A model generated the notes under the pieces. That model saw nothing but the letters and a program-made list of their open reading frames with translations. It had not been told where the DNA came from and searched no databases. Below are positions 22,935 through 34,979 of a stretch of 64,000 bases of DNA, one piece after another. This stretch comes from Pteria penguin (lineage: Eukaryota > Mollusca > Bivalvia > Pterioida > Pteriidae). A program made the position numbers and the translations under genes. Numbering within the stretch: the first letter of the stretch is position 1; each line of letters begins with the position of its first letter. The stretch is taken from contig CM068584.1 in the NCBI GenBank assembly GCA_035048485.1, forward strand, positions 57,723,739 through 57,787,738, given 5' to 3'.

Positions 22935-24229
22935 CCACTAAGGATTAAATTCACGCACCAAAATGTAGCTTTTCTCAACAGACCGTATAACATTTTATTG
23001 TGGCCATTGAATGACTCCATCATTTTGTGTTGGATGAATAATTTGGACGATGAAATGATCTTTATTTTTCGATTTGTCAAATCTTTCTAGACTGTTGAAT
23101 TATCCTCTCTCGGGATTCTCGCGGGGAATGCATTTTTTTTTTTCACTGGTACTTCAAATGTTTCCAATTAAACAGCACGTAATGTAGCTGATATGAACAA
23201 ATGACTGAGTGTTGACCGGAGAGATGGTTTGTGGTGATTGTCTGATGCTAAAATTAGGAAGTTGGTTAAACTTTCAAATTCTGTAAAGCTGACGGAGAGT
23301 TGACCCTGTTGCACATTTATTCTTCAGTGTCTAGCAATGCAGTCATGATTTCCGTGGCAACCAAATTTCACACAACATATGTCATGTGATAGATGGTAAC
23401 ATAGATTGGGAAATTTAGATCAAAGTAAAGCGCTTGGCTGTTACAAGAGACCAATTTTTGAGGAGAGTGAAAGAACAGATTTTTAAAAAGTTTACCAGAT
23501 GATTGACAAATAGATCTTTACATAAGAAAAAAAAAACCGTTAATGAATAAAAGCATTTAAATACTTACAAGTTTAGTAAACACATAAGGATATAAAAGTT
23601 TGATCAGGACACGCTTTCAAATAATATGCTTGTGTTTTGCCGGAAACTTAAAAACAATTTGCAACAGTGACTTTCTTATTAGGAAGACGGTACCAATGAT
23701 TTCTAGTAAGGCATTCCTACACGACATACATGTCCAGATACAATATGAATTATATTCAGAAATCAAGACAAATTACTGAAACAAAATATGTAACATATAA
23801 AACATACATATGAAAAGGTTTCCAAGTTATTATGACGAATATACACATAAAAATTGCAAGAAATGTAAAGTACAATAAAGGATTCCTACCTGAAATGATG
23901 ACGGAGTGTTAATTCTAAGTTACACATTTAGTCTTCAGTGTTTGGCAATGCAGTGACGCTTAACTCTCCGAAATTGCACGTGACCCAGGTAGAATCCAAA
24001 AAGGTTAATTAAACATATTACTATAGTGTGACAGACACAAATAATTATAAATACCCTGTACCTGGTCTCTCATGGGCCGCGATGTAAAATACCTTTCAAA
24101 ACAATAGAAGGCTACCTGGGGTTAACAGATGGCATATTCTATATTAATATAGAATAAAACGCGTAAAGACCCCTTAGTGAGCCCCTGTCTAAAAACTCTA
24201 AGACATTCCCTCTCCGAAACTAAGTAGTT
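22935..24229. other. no gene seen
   Basis: A ~60-bp phrase (GACGGAGAGTTGACC...TCTTCAGTGTCTAGCAATGC, 23289-23345) recurs diverged at 23900-23955, a possible old terminal or tandem repeat. Otherwise featureless. Confidence 0.4.
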
Positions 24230-24239
24230 TTTTTATCAT

Positions 24240-24879
24240 GGTTGTTTAGAGAACGACCTCCGAATGCAATAACTCTTTCTCTACCATTGTTATCTAACTG
24301 ACACAAATTGAACCCAAGAGAAGTTTCAGAAGCATCAGTGGTGAGTATAAGGGTTTTGAAATATCAGGATAGGCAAGGACTGGAGGTGAAGTTAATGCCT
24401 TTTTAGCTGATCAAAAGCAATCTGACATTCATTTTACCGGTCGAATTTCTTGTCCTTACAAAGGTCAGAGGGGTTATTACAGTGCTATAGTCTTGGATGA
24501 ACTTCCTATAATAATTATATAAGCCCAATAAAGATCTGACATCGTTTGTAGATTTAAGGATAGGAACGATTCTAACTGCATCAGTCTTAGTCACATCCAC
24601 CTGAATACCATCCTTTGTAAAACATGACCTAGATATTTGACTTCTTTGAGCGCAAAAGCACATTTGCTGGTTTTCAGGGTGAGACGAAAAGATTTGACGG
24701 AGGTGTTGAATGTGTTGCTGAAATGAATTAGACATGACGAGAATGTTATCAACATATACCAGACCAACTTGTGTCATTAGGCTGGCTGGAGTATTCACAA
24801 TACTGAAAGGCATTCTCTTCCACTGATAGACCCCGTGCGGTGTGAAAAATGCTGATGTGTGTGCAGTCTCAGAGTCCAT
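24240..24879 (-). pseudogene. reverse transcriptase palm/thumb plus RNase H start
   Basis: The frame includes FFTPHGVYQWKRMPFSIVN, then LVYVDNILVMSNSF, where the active site normally reads Y-x-D-D. Here it is YVDN (24745-24756), so a catalytic Asp is lost. DVRSLLGLYNYYRKFIQDYS is the connection motif. In another frame TTDASETSLGFNL (catalytic Asp at 24334-24336) marks RNase H. The coding homology ends near 24240. Confidence 0.75.
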
Positions 24880-25145
24880 AGGTATTTGCCAGAACCCTGA
24901 GGCAAGGTCTAGGGTAGAAAAGATGCATTATTTTGTGCACCCTATTGTATCGAATACATCATCAAGGCGAGGGAGAGGAAAGGTAAATTGTGTAGTAACT
25001 GCATTCAACTTCCTGTAGTCTACAGCAAATCGAAACTGTTCTTTTTTTTCACCATAACCACTGGACTCTGCCACTTTGATGTCGACTCTTGTATGATGTC
25101 GGCTTCTAGCGTTTCCTGAATTTGTCTGTCAGTTTCTTCCTTTAC

Positions 25146-25300
25146 CTGTGGTGTTTGTCTGTAGAAGCGTTGACGTATAGACAAGGCATCGCCAGTCTTC
25201 CTTTACCTATGGTGTTTGTCTGTAGAAGCGTTGACGTATAGACAAGGCATCACCTATGGTGTTTGTCTGTAGAAGCGTTGACGTATAGACAAGGTATCAC
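25146..25300 (-). repeat. short triplication inside the pol remnant
   Basis: GGTGTTTGTCTGTAGAAGCG followed by TTGACGTATAGACAAGG occurs three times (starts near 25150, 25209 and 25258), a local slippage duplication that also breaks the frame. Confidence 0.9.
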
Positions 25301-25799
25301 CAGTCTTTATTCTATGAGGTTGTAAACTACACTTCCAAGGTAGCCATGTAGCAAAGACAGATCTATGTTGATTGAGAAATTTTAAAAGAGTGTGTTTTTG
25401 TTCAGGTGAAAGGCGAGAATTTGAGAGGTCAAGGTCAATACGGTTAGATTTAGAGTCAGACTGAGTTTTACAGGTAGATGTAGAGTCCATGGTTGTATCA
25501 AGAGAAGCGACAGTGTTTAGATGAACTAAACAAGCAGAAGTTATGCATGTTCTAGAAGACAGTGTGACAGAGTTTTGTGTGGAATTTATAACCTGCATGA
25601 ATTGTACCTCGTTGTTTACTGTGTCTATCAAACACTTGGCACCTGCAAGACCTAACTTTGGTAATTCTGGTAAGGGATAAAGCAAGACATGGGTATCATT
25701 ACTGAGGTTTGTTATGTAAACGTCAACCGACGACAGATTTGGGGTTGATGGTAAATGAATGAGCAACTTGGGCCTAACTTGAATTGATATCAAAGGCAA
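25254..25799 (-). pseudogene. protease-RT linker of the gypsy remnant
   Basis: A 181-codon open frame ends in LSPEQKHTLLKFLNQHRSVF and RIKTGDTLSIRQRFYR, the segment that precedes RT in gypsy pol. The upstream part is a serine/threonine-rich linker after the protease-like LILGMDFLTNDAVF (about 25860-25900). It is the longest open frame in the element but has no catalytic motif of its own. Confidence 0.55.
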
Positions 25800-26499
25800 G
25801 AATTTGAGAAGTAATGGGGTCTTTGATAGATAGTATATTTAGCAGCATTAAAGACAGCATCATTGGTTAAGAAGTCCATACCTAAAATGAGGGGTTGGTG
25901 AAAGTGTTCAAAAACTTTAAAGTTTTGATAGATAATTAGACCTTCAAACGAAATAGGTAGAGAAAGGACACCAAGGCTGCAGTGTTTTAACTGCCAACGG
26001 CCAGAGCATCAGTTGCTAGGGTTGACTGTATTTCGCCTCTATCAATACCAAGTTTTGAAATGAGGGATGATGATACACAAGTAAATACCAAGTACAAAAA
26101 CCAAGGCTCGTATGGTTGATCCATAGATTTCAACACAAATAATACTTCTCGTTAAGGGCACGATCATATTCCCCTTGCTAACGGTTTGTTTGGGTGGGTT
26201 ATTTGGGAGGGATGAGGTTTGGATGTTGGTATGGGGCGATTGTTTAAGTTAGCATAAGAGTGATAGTTAGCAGAATCGTGCCTTGGGTGAAAATCTGTGT
26301 GAGGTGATAAATATGCGTGTACGTTTGGTGCCCATCCTTCAAAAGACAGGCGCGTGTCCCTAGTATTGTTGCTGGTATTGTGGGTTGGAGTGTGAAACTG
26401 ATAAGTTTGATTGTGAAGTTCGAGTAGGGAATGGATTGGTTGGTGAGTTTTGTGTGAAAGCTAAGTTTAGTTGTGGGTTCTGATTCTGAACATAAGAAT

Positions 26500-27218
26500 T
26501 ATTCTGTCGCTTTTTGCGACACGCAGACTCAAAATAGCGCCAGATACCACAATTTCTACATTAAACTTTGTATGCTTGGCAAGTGTACCTAGACGAAAAA
26601 GACTTACCACAACCTGGACATGGTGCTCTCACTCCACTACCATTCTGCTCTCTGACTCTCTCATTTTGGTGCCATTGTTGTTGTGTTGTCGCTGGTTGGA
26701 TGGATTGTATTGCTGCCCTTGGCTCTGTGGCATGTACTAGGGCCCTGTCCCATGTTGCGCGTGCTGGGTCTGAAGGTATGGGTTGTACTCATTTCTCAGG
26801 GTCTGCAGCCATGTTGCTGCATGCCCTTCCATGTTGCATCCTATTGCAAAAAGAGCCTTCTGTTCATTTATATTATGGAGTTTCATCCAGTTGTCTAGGT
26901 TTGACAACCAGATGTGAACAGATTCTGTACCATCAATTTTTTTTAACTTCACTCCTGAAGTTAGAGTCATCTTTGTTCTTGTACGTGTTTGAGTTTGCAT
27001 GGAATAACGAACAGTGTTTATTTCACTGTGTTGTTTTCTAAAATTGTTTCTAACTGTTCTTCGTAAGTAGCTGTTGAGCATGATGATTCCTGTGATTTAA
27101 TTTCATTGTTTTCACCTTGTTGCTGAGACTGTTCAATTGTTGATTGTTGTTCATACACTAAAACTCCTACCTGTTGAGCACTGACATCAGAATGTTGTAT
27201 GGTATTGGTAGATCTCAA
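26500..27218 (-). pseudogene. gag with capsid segment and broken zinc knuckles
   Basis: A glutamine-rich N-terminus is followed by SVHIWLSNLDNWMKLHNINE and ATWLQTLRNEYNPY, a capsid-type pattern. Further on, another frame gives two cysteine sets, CPGCGKSFSSRYTCQ and CRNCGIWRYFESACRK, separated by a stop. These match a double zinc knuckle used for RNA binding. Confidence 0.6.
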
Positions 27219-27250
27219 GTTGTAATTGACTGGCTTGCTCTTGTTGACAC

Positions 27251-27947
27251 TGCGGGTTCTCGGTTATAATAATATTTCTATATCTGTAAAAGATGACCAA
27301 ATCTCAGATAAAGTTTACGTCTTTATTGATGAGTTGTCCAGCTCAAAGTGACGCCCTGGAATCGTGAGATTAAAGCGTTTGGTCAAAGTAGGGCTCAAGA
27401 AACAAACAATTACCTTTGAGTTATTATGTACAACAGTTAAGGTGTCGGCGGCCTCGTACTTAATAGGCAGTTGCGCGTGGGGTATAACAAAGAAACCTTT
27501 GTCTCCTAGCCAGACACGATTTGAGTATAAACTATGTGACGGAAGGTATTGATTGATTTACGAACCTCTTATTTTATCTAAGATTAACCTAAGTACTTAC
27601 AGCTAGATTAAGGTGATTACAAAATAGTTATCGTAAAAAGAGATTTTCTTAAAAGCCAAATATATAGAATGCTTTTTAAGTAAGATTTACCTTGTAAAAT
27701 GAAAAGTTAAAATACATGAAAATTATAAGTTGAATGTTTGCGGGTCTAAAAGACCTGATGATAATAGGCTGAATAGGACGCTACGCCTGTGTCAGCGAAT
27801 CGTTTTATATATCATTATATGTAGACTATTACAACGAGATGTATAGACATCTGTTTGTTTGACAGGAATACTTGAAACATGTAATTTACATATTTACATG
27901 GGTAAACTAAGTTGGGAAACAAAATATGATATGTTATAGCCTAACTA
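27251..27947. other. no gene seen
   Basis: Any 5' LTR of the gypsy remnant should lie here, but no matching partner is present downstream of 24230, so no boundary can be set. Confidence 0.35.
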
Positions 27948-28106
27948 GGGGCAGGCGTGGTATAGTGGTTAAGCGCTTGGCTTGCGGAGGCGGCGATCCG
28001 GGTTCGATTCCCGGGTTGCGCCACGATGTTTTAGAGGTTGGTAACCTCTTGCTTCCATGTTGCATTATAACTGAAATATTGTTGAAAGCGACGTAAGAAA
28101 AAAAGA
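27948..28106 (+). mobile_element. SINE family A, copy 1 (full tRNA head)
   Basis: The tRNA-like head GGGGCAGGCGTGGTATAGTG contains a box A (TGGTATAGTGG, 27957-27967) and a perfect box B (GGTTCGATTCC, 28001-28011), the internal RNA polymerase III promoter. A short body (GGTTGGTAACCTCTTGCTTC, ATAACTGAAATATTG) and GCGACGTAA...A-rich tail follow. Two further copies lie at 29241 and 34478. It is not a functional tRNA: there is no cloverleaf-consistent anticodon arm followed by a terminator. Confidence 0.85.
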
Positions 28107-29240
28107 GGAGTTACCGGCTCAGTTATGTGGCAGACGTCACCATGGAGCTATACAATACATGAATATAAATAATATAATAGAACATTTAACACATTACAAA
28201 AATATTTGATTGTAGTGCAATTACGATACCGACTTAGGACGGTCATTTAATTTGACAAAAGCCAAACAAATGGTGTGGTTAACCGGTTTACGGGTCCACC
28301 TTCCCACTCACCGTAACAGCAGAACAATCAAAAGACGTACAGTTAAAAATTTATAAATAATCCTCCATGTAAAGGACAAGGGTCAACAGGTATCGCATAT
28401 TGAGAGGTCATAAAAATATAAACACGCAAGGTATTGTATAAAACATAATGGTATAAAAATATATGCGACATCAACATGATAAAATGTGCTCTGCCAGTAA
28501 AACACCAATCAATCAATCAATCAATATAGCCAAACTATCAGTTATTTTTTAATCTACATCCATAGCTTCTGAATTGTTATGGTAAATGTGTTTTGTATCA
28601 ATTTTCATTTGTCATATTTCAAATGAAATGAACTGTATATGAAGACCGGACTGGATTCTTGCAAGTTATAAAAGATTAAATCATATAGATTTTTATCTAT
28701 TTAGGTTAATGCAAATGACATGCGATGACACCACTGTTACTAATCCATTCGAGGTTGGGAACTTTTTTCCAGATTGGGAATCTATGTTATGTTCATTTTC
28801 CCCGTCAATGTGTAGAGTGCGTACTTTTTAAACTACCTTGGTCTCAAGGTGATGTTCAACCTAATGGCTCGGTCGAAAGTCCGTCCGAAAATACCTTTCC
28901 TTTGTAGTACAAATATGAAAACTCGTTTCTTTGATAAGTATAAGTAATATTTCTCGCACGTATGCCACGATTGACCCCGCTACCGGCCTTTTCATAATTT
29001 CAAAACTTGGACACGGTTTTCTTATTGATCCCTTTTGAACTAGATTTACATTTGTTCCGGTTTCCGGCCACGTATGTTTTCGCATTGTTATAACTGGACT
29101 GGTTCCACTGCTTGTCAACGCTCTACTATATCACTTGGTATATCTTAACTTTGGTCTTACTTTGTTTGGCCAAGATATTTCCAAAGATGTCAAATATACT
29201 CATTTTCCCAGGGTTTTTGTTTTGTTTTGGAAATTTCTTC
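28107..29240. other. no gene seen; (ATCA)n remnant at 28510-28527
   Basis: An isolated AACACCAATCAATCAATCAA at about 28500 resembles the 3' tail shared by the two SINE families and may be a worn-out insertion. Nothing else is recognised. Confidence 0.4.
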
Positions 29241-29350
29241 CGCTTCGAGGGGCTTGCGGCGCCGACGATTCGGGTTCGATTCCCGGGTTGCCCAATATGT
29301 TTAAGAGGTTGGTTACCTCCTGCTTCCATGTCGCGATATAACTGATAACT
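29241..29350 (+). mobile_element. SINE family A, copy 2 (5'-truncated)
   Basis: Retains GGGCTTGCGGCGCCGACGAT, box B GGTTCGATTCC and the body ATGTTTAAGAGGTTGG...GCGATATAACTGATAAC. Box A is gone, as expected for 5' truncation by target-primed reverse transcription or decay. Confidence 0.8.
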
Positions 29351-29383
29351 AAATTAATTACATTCTCTGAGTTAGTTTACTCT

Positions 29384-29732
29384 GTGTTGGCAGAATTCTG
29401 TATGATTGAGGTTTCCATGCTGACCTGTGATTTTTCCTGTACCGTTACGGGTGAATTCATTGCCTCTGATATTGTGCTTTGTGTCTATAAATTCTGTTGC
29501 CGAATGATTTCACGTGCCATGACACTAATGTCTACTCTGGCTGCTACCCGTATGACGGAGTTGTTTACGGACACACTCCGCTGTGTGTTATTAGTGTTTT
29601 CTATAGACATGGTTTCAACTGCCGCCACAGTTGTGGCTACCTGGGGCCTTGAAGTTTTCGATCTTTACCGCCTCGCAGGAGGGCTGTAAGCTTGTCTTTG
29701 CTTTCTGACGGGGAGGCATTTCTGATTCTGAA
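29384..29732 (-). pseudogene. coding-like fragment, unassigned
   Basis: The minus strand has an ATG frame starting MPPRQKAKTSLQPSCEAVKI. About 30 codons on, a second overlapping frame continues (VATTVAAVETMSIENTNN...ISVMAREIIRQQ) with a stop at about 29490. GC content is higher than in the flanks and the peptide is low-complexity but protein-like, perhaps the N-terminus of a retroelement gag. The plus-strand frame here is the antisense shadow. Confidence 0.3.
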
Positions 29733-32518
29733 AAAGGGATACACTAAACAGATAATAACCGATTTGAAACATAAATAAAAGACTATAAAAAAAGTAAGTT
29801 TATCAAACTGAAGTCTTAACATGCTATGTATATTGATCATAAATGCGCATATGTTCTACATCACATATCGTCGCTCAAATATCAGTGTCGTAAGTCAAAA
29901 TGTTCAACTTTTCAGGAGAGACAAAAACTTCTTTATTTTTTCAAATAATACTAGTTAAAAGTCTTGTTTTTCTCTTCTGTTGTATCATAAACATCGATTA
30001 AACAAATAAAAAAAACGAAAATGAAGGAAACGCCACCTAAAAGAGAACCTACAACGATGGCTAACATTTTGGCAACGAGGGTAAACCAGGAGAAAGAATA
30101 TTATGAAAGTAGAAACCGGGAAGGGAAGACGGTTTATAGATTAAAACTTTCACATGAATTGCATGATATACTTGGGATTTTTTATATGCAATAGATAGGT
30201 TGTCTTTAGTTTTTGTTCATCAGCATTGTTAATATACATTACTTGCCTGAACACATTCAATGCTGCTTGTTTTGTTGAATAGACTGGTAACGTGAGACAC
30301 ATTCCTTCATGTTTGTAGTTAACAACTTTATCCATGATTTGTTTGTTACAATTTTTTATATACTGTCTTCAATGTGAAAAACAAAATCCTCCAATTCATC
30401 ACAGGTATAACAAATTCTGTTTAATACTTTCATTAAAGGCATGAAAGTTATCATATTAAGTTTAATTTTAGTTTTATTTGCTGAAGAAGATATTTTATAT
30501 TAAATCTTTTGTTGCCAAATAAATCCAGCTTGCCAAATATTTTTATCAGTATTAAAACACCACTGTTGCTAGTAATTGCTAATGGTGCAATAGTCATGCT
30601 ACGCAGCCATGTATGTTATAATGTGCATTTTTGTTTAGAATTTAGATTATTAGCAATTTGGTCTTGTTTGATTTGAAATACTTGTTATTAATGTACCCAG
30701 TGTTGTCTAGCTTTACCATTTCTTTCTTATTGGGAGTTACTTTTTATTCACTCTTCTATGTTGAGGTCATATTAATCTAAAGCAAATGTACAGTGTACAC
30801 TCCATTATAATAGCTATTCATTACTACCTCATAATGATACAATATATAAATTAAGCTCAGCAATATTCCTTTTGTTCACAAAAATATTTCAATCTCGGTT
30901 AAAAAATTAAGTACTTCTTATTTTCGTGGTGATTGTCATTCACCCACTAATTTTCTATATTTTCACGATCTTTTAATACGCGTTTAATTTAATGTTCATA
31001 TGCATTATACTTCTTCATTGTATCGACATATGATGTTATTTTCATACTCTTTCGATAAATATGAGTTTATTGTTCACACTTCGCATTTCGTCATAATATA
31101 CTGATGCAAGTTTTACTAGAAAATCATGATGAGTGCAATAAATTTCTTTGTTGTTATATCTTGTTTTCCTCCATTTATAAAACAATGCTTGCCTATGTAA
31201 ACAGAACATTAATGCAATGGAGGGAGAGATTTTGTGGGCATATAGCATTCAGCTGGTTTGTATATCTGATGTCAGCATATGGTCATATCTTTGTTATTAA
31301 AAGTGATGGGCCGGTTCAGAGTTTCACGTAGTGCAGAATTCTGTTATAAGAATAGGCATGAAGATCCGAGTAGGTAATGAATGGTTTTATCTTCCTGTCT
31401 CCTATTCTGTTCTTTTCTTTATGATTACTCAGATACCCAGGTACAACACGATATTTACCCTTTAAACGGCTTTTTCGGTTGAGACAAAATCGTCATGGTG
31501 TTTATCACAAATTGAATATTTTATGGTGATATTGTTTTCTATCAGACCAACATCTGATACAAATCAGATACGCAAATCAGAGTTCAGTGATGTCAATGGA
31601 ATAATATTGCAAAAACATGTTATATCTCTGTATAATGGAGCAAAAAAAAAACTCATCGTAAGTTTTCAGGAATTCATCTCGAATTGTTTCTGATTTCTTG
31701 TTATCACTATACTAAAAGTTTCTCCATACTAATGTGGGAGATAACTCTTACTGATAAATTCGCCTAATTTTGACATAATGTTGTGATTTATTTGTTAATA
31801 TTTCATTTATGCATATAATTCAATGTTTAAAATCCACCACGGAAATAACCTTGAAAATCTGTCTTGTGGATTGGGAGTATACATAACAGTAACGCAGTCG
31901 AAGATTATACAGTGGTATTAATTAATTCTATTCTCAAAATACCTTCAATAAGTGGCAAATATATTTCACAAAGAGGCTTGTTATTGTTGAATTCAGTAAA
32001 TGTATGTATTATATATTGGTGTCGCTTGTTCCGGTGTTTGTTTATTTCAAACGTATATAATTACATGACTTAGATAAAGTTGTACTTAACTTCGGTTTAT
32101 GTTAATTTACAAGTATGAACATCTTATACAGTTTATATTATAAAGTATAACGAAACTCTGGCATAGAATTAATAACTTTATTTCATTTATCAAAGTCAAA
32201 GATACAATAAACAACAAGTACTGCAGTATAGTTTTCATATTTTGAGATATAACACAGGGTACATACATATATACACAAGATATGCATAAATACAGCACTA
32301 AAAATCGTTGGTACATATGTGTTTTAAACAAGATATCGTTCCAAAAAGTATTTATTAAAAAAAAAGACCTCATCTTTACGGAATTATACGCAAATTTATA
32401 ATTACGAAAAGATTGTCCCTACAGCAGGACATGGAACCAATATTAATAAATTTAATAAATAATTTAAATTAATTTAATAAAATTTAACAATTTAATAAAT
32501 TGTATTGTATTCATTATG
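29733..32518. other. no gene seen
   Basis: About 2.8 kb of AT-rich DNA. Several short open frames (30150, 31042, 31104, 31864 and 32107) are unsupported by splice sites or composition. Confidence 0.45.
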
Positions 32519-32757
32519 ATCGGGAGGCCGGGGTTCGAGTCCCGCTCTGGTCATGCCGGTGTCATGTCTTTCCGATGAGAGAGTAAAAACCGAGGCCCCG
32601 TGTCGTGGTATGCATGGCACGTTAAAGATCCATCACTGCTTCGGGTGGGTCCGTTGCAAAGGTAAAAATTTGTATGCCCCGCATCAGGCAGATGCCGTCA
32701 CCATATACGTGAAATATTCGTGGTGTGACGTAAAACAAAAATCAATCAATCAATCAT
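32519..32757 (+). mobile_element. SINE family B, copy 1 (head truncated)
   Basis: Begins inside the tRNA head (GATCGGGAGGCCGGGGTTCG, box B GGTTCGAGTCC) and continues through ACCGAGGCCCCGTGTCGTGG and GGCACGTTAAAGATCC. It ends GACGTAAAACAAAAATCAAT (CAAT)n. The conserved central block may be the core of a MetaSINE-type family of bivalves, which I infer from memory of the layout only. Confidence 0.85.
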
Positions 32758-32956
32758 AAAATGATGTGTATTGTATAACTGTTATAAATTTTCCTTTTTA
32801 TAGTGAACTTTTGTATGAATATGTTAATGACAGATGTTCCTCAAAACGCCATTTGTATTTGCTATTTTGACTTCATGTTTACCTCGATGATAAATAAACT
32901 TTGTATATTTGCCATCAGGGCATTACAACCAAAAGAGAACCCATTAAAGGACTGGG

Positions 32957-33215
32957 ATTGATTGATTTTTGTTTTACGTCACACCACGAATATGGTGACG
33001 GCATCTGCCTGATGCGGAGCATACAAATTTTGACCTTTGCAACGGACCCACCCGAAGCAGTGAGGGATCTTTAACGTGCCATGCATACCACGACACGGGG
33101 CCTCGGTTTTTATTGTCTCATCCGAAAGACATGACACCGGCATGACCAGAGCGGGACTCGAACCCCGGCCTCCCGATCAGGAGTCTGACGCGATACCACT
33201 AGGCCACGCCGGCTT
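32957..33215 (-). mobile_element. SINE family B, copy 2 (full length, inverted)
   Basis: Complete on the minus strand. The head GCCGGCGTGGCCTAGTGGTA carries box A (TGGCCTAGTGG) and box B (GGTTCGAGTCC), then the same body and the (ATCA)n tail at the 32957 end. Imperfect flanking repeats TTAAAGGACTGGGA and TTTAAAGACTAGGA look like an old target duplication. With copy 1 it forms a ~240-bp inverted repeat with a 200-bp spacer. Confidence 0.9.
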
Positions 33216-33356
33216 TAAAGACTAGGAAACAGGGTGTTTAAGCGACCGAAAGCGTACGTGAATGTCCCTGTAATCCAGGTTCAATGCACGGGTTGAAGTA
33301 CTGTCAAATATTTTAATCTAAACCTATTAACGAACGCAAACGTTATTTTAGGGAAA

Positions 33357-33983
33357 ATGGATATCGCTTCAATTGCTGCCGACCCAGGAAACATCAAAGC
33401 TAAATGTACAGAAAAAGTCGAGAGTTCGTGGTGTGCGACGTCAGAAAACCAGAGTGATTTCAATCTAGGTATACTCAAAGCCAGCTATCGCGACAAATTA
33501 ACTAATAATGTAATATAATGATAATGTATTTTGTCGTACTTTGTGTTTAAACATGTTTAACAGGAGACACGATAACGAAATTTGAACCTCAAAAGGTGCA
33601 CAACGTTGGACGTATTAACATTCATTCATTCATATAATAGTTCTTGTTGCCAATCGATTGTTCTCCTTGCCTGTTATATTTGAATTCAACTATGAATGTA
33701 AAACATGATACACAATATTATGAAACATACACATTTTAATGCATAATTTCTTATACCTCATGTTTTCAATTTGGAGATCGAGGAAATTTATATAAAGTAA
33801 TGTGCATTCCTTGTTTTAGGTCTTGTCAAATGCAGACCTTTTGTAAGCAAAGTTGACCGAAATCATGTTATCAAAGGAAAGAGTGGGGAGACGAAGGCCT
33901 ATGGAGGAAGACCTGATGCAAGATTAAATCTTTAAAAAGCCCTGGGGGAGGAATCATCTCATATTGAAAGAATAAACAGAAAG
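33357..33983 (+). CDS. possible small two-exon gene or gene fragment
   Basis: Exon 1 (33357-33468) starts ATG and reads MDIASIAADPGNIKAKC to a donor CTAG/GTATAC in phase 1. Exon 2 (33820-33983) has acceptor CCTTGTTTTAG, continues in phase with KCRPFVSKVDRNHVIKGKSG and reaches TAA at 33933-33935. Beyond the stop the same frame stays open (EESSHIERINRK) to a second donor AAG/GTATAC. Either the protein ends after ~75 residues, or the TAA is a nonsense change in a longer gene. No family recognised. Confidence 0.4.
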
Positions 33984-34465
33984 GTATACACTTATTTTTT
34001 TTTAATCTAAAGAGGAAAAGATTACGAACCCCGGTATTGTTTCAACTAGTTTTACTGTTAGAGAATCGCCCCCTAGGAGTCCATTTTCAAAAAGAAATCT
34101 CTAATCTATTGTTGGCAGCATCCTTGAAGTTTTTGTGTGCAATAAGGATTCTACTAAAGTTGAAATGGTATTGTAATTGATATTTTCTCCGTCAGCACGA
34201 AGTTATCATGTGCGAGATGTAATCTTACAGTCAGAACACATTTGCAATGAATACAGATCAGATAAAGACGAGGTTCTAAGGCATAATTTTTAAACTTTAC
34301 ATTTATACATATACACCTGTGCGTTTGCATTTTAACATACTATGCAGCTGAAGGTTTGAGAACATCCATCTGCACCATTATTGAATTTTTGTTTTCTCAA
34401 TGTCGGAGTTATCAAGACAGTATATCCTCAAAGGTTGATATCTGTTTGGACGTACATATTGATTC
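33984..34465. other. no gene seen
   Basis: If 33357-33983 is part of a longer gene, the next exon should lie here; none with both borders was found. Confidence 0.35.
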
Positions 34466-34477
34466 CCTACTATGTCG

Positions 34478-34656
34478 TTGGTTGGTTGATGGATTAATTT
34501 GTGTTTTACGTCGCTTTCAACAATATTTCAGTTATATCGCGACATGGGAGCAGGAGGTTACCAACCTCTTAAACATGGTGGCGCAACCCAGGAATCGAAC
34601 CCGGATCGTCGGCGCCGTAAGCCAAGCGCTTAACCACTACACCAAGCCTGCCCCTT
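34478..34656 (-). mobile_element. SINE family A, copy 3 with 12-bp target duplication
   Basis: Full-length on the minus strand: head with box A-like TGGTGTAGTGG and box B GGTTCGATTCC, body, then a tail ACGTAAAACACAAATTAATC. It is flanked by perfect direct repeats CCTACTATGTCG at 34466-34477 and 34657-34668, the mark of LINE-mediated insertion. Confidence 0.92.
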
Positions 34657-34979
34657 CCTACTATGTCGAAAGAGATGTGAAATATATGTTGCAATCGGAC
34701 CCCATGTTTTGAAGCAAGCGGCAGTTTGAGGCCCCCTCCATTTTTCCAACCTCTTTCTTCCAGAAGGAATTTTTGACCTGCCTCTGTGCTTGCAAGAGAC
34801 GATTCTGGTTTATTTCAGCCTGCTCACATGTGGAGACGAATTTGTTTCCTTGCAATGATTAGGTAATGGACGCCCCAACTACGCCCTGAGATTGTCATTA
34901 ACCCTTTCAGGGACAAACACCCATGCGGAGAGGAGGGAAAACACTGAAACTTAGTCATTAAGTTTACCATTTTAAAGAA

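Larger units (their letters stand above)
24230..27250 (-). mobile_element. gypsy/Ty3-type retrotransposon remnant (gag to RNase H start)
   Basis: On the minus strand the order is gag (27218-26500), protease-like region (~26150-25800), linker (25799-25254), RT (25250-24500) and the start of RNase H (24480-24240). This is canonical gypsy order. No integrase and no LTR pair is visible. Multiple stops and frameshifts make it non-functional. Confidence 0.75.

Noticed and set aside
26471..27041. 157-codon plus-strand open frame, hydrophobic
   Set aside because: Antisense to the gag remnant; no splice signals or family resemblance.
27957..28022. Functional tRNA gene
   Set aside because: Boxes A and B are present, but the sequence continues into a SINE body and tail and is repeated in three places.
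29384..29689. Plus-strand hydrophobic open frame
   Set aside because: The opposite strand reads as a more protein-like, low-complexity peptide starting MPPRQKAK; the plus frame is likely its shadow.
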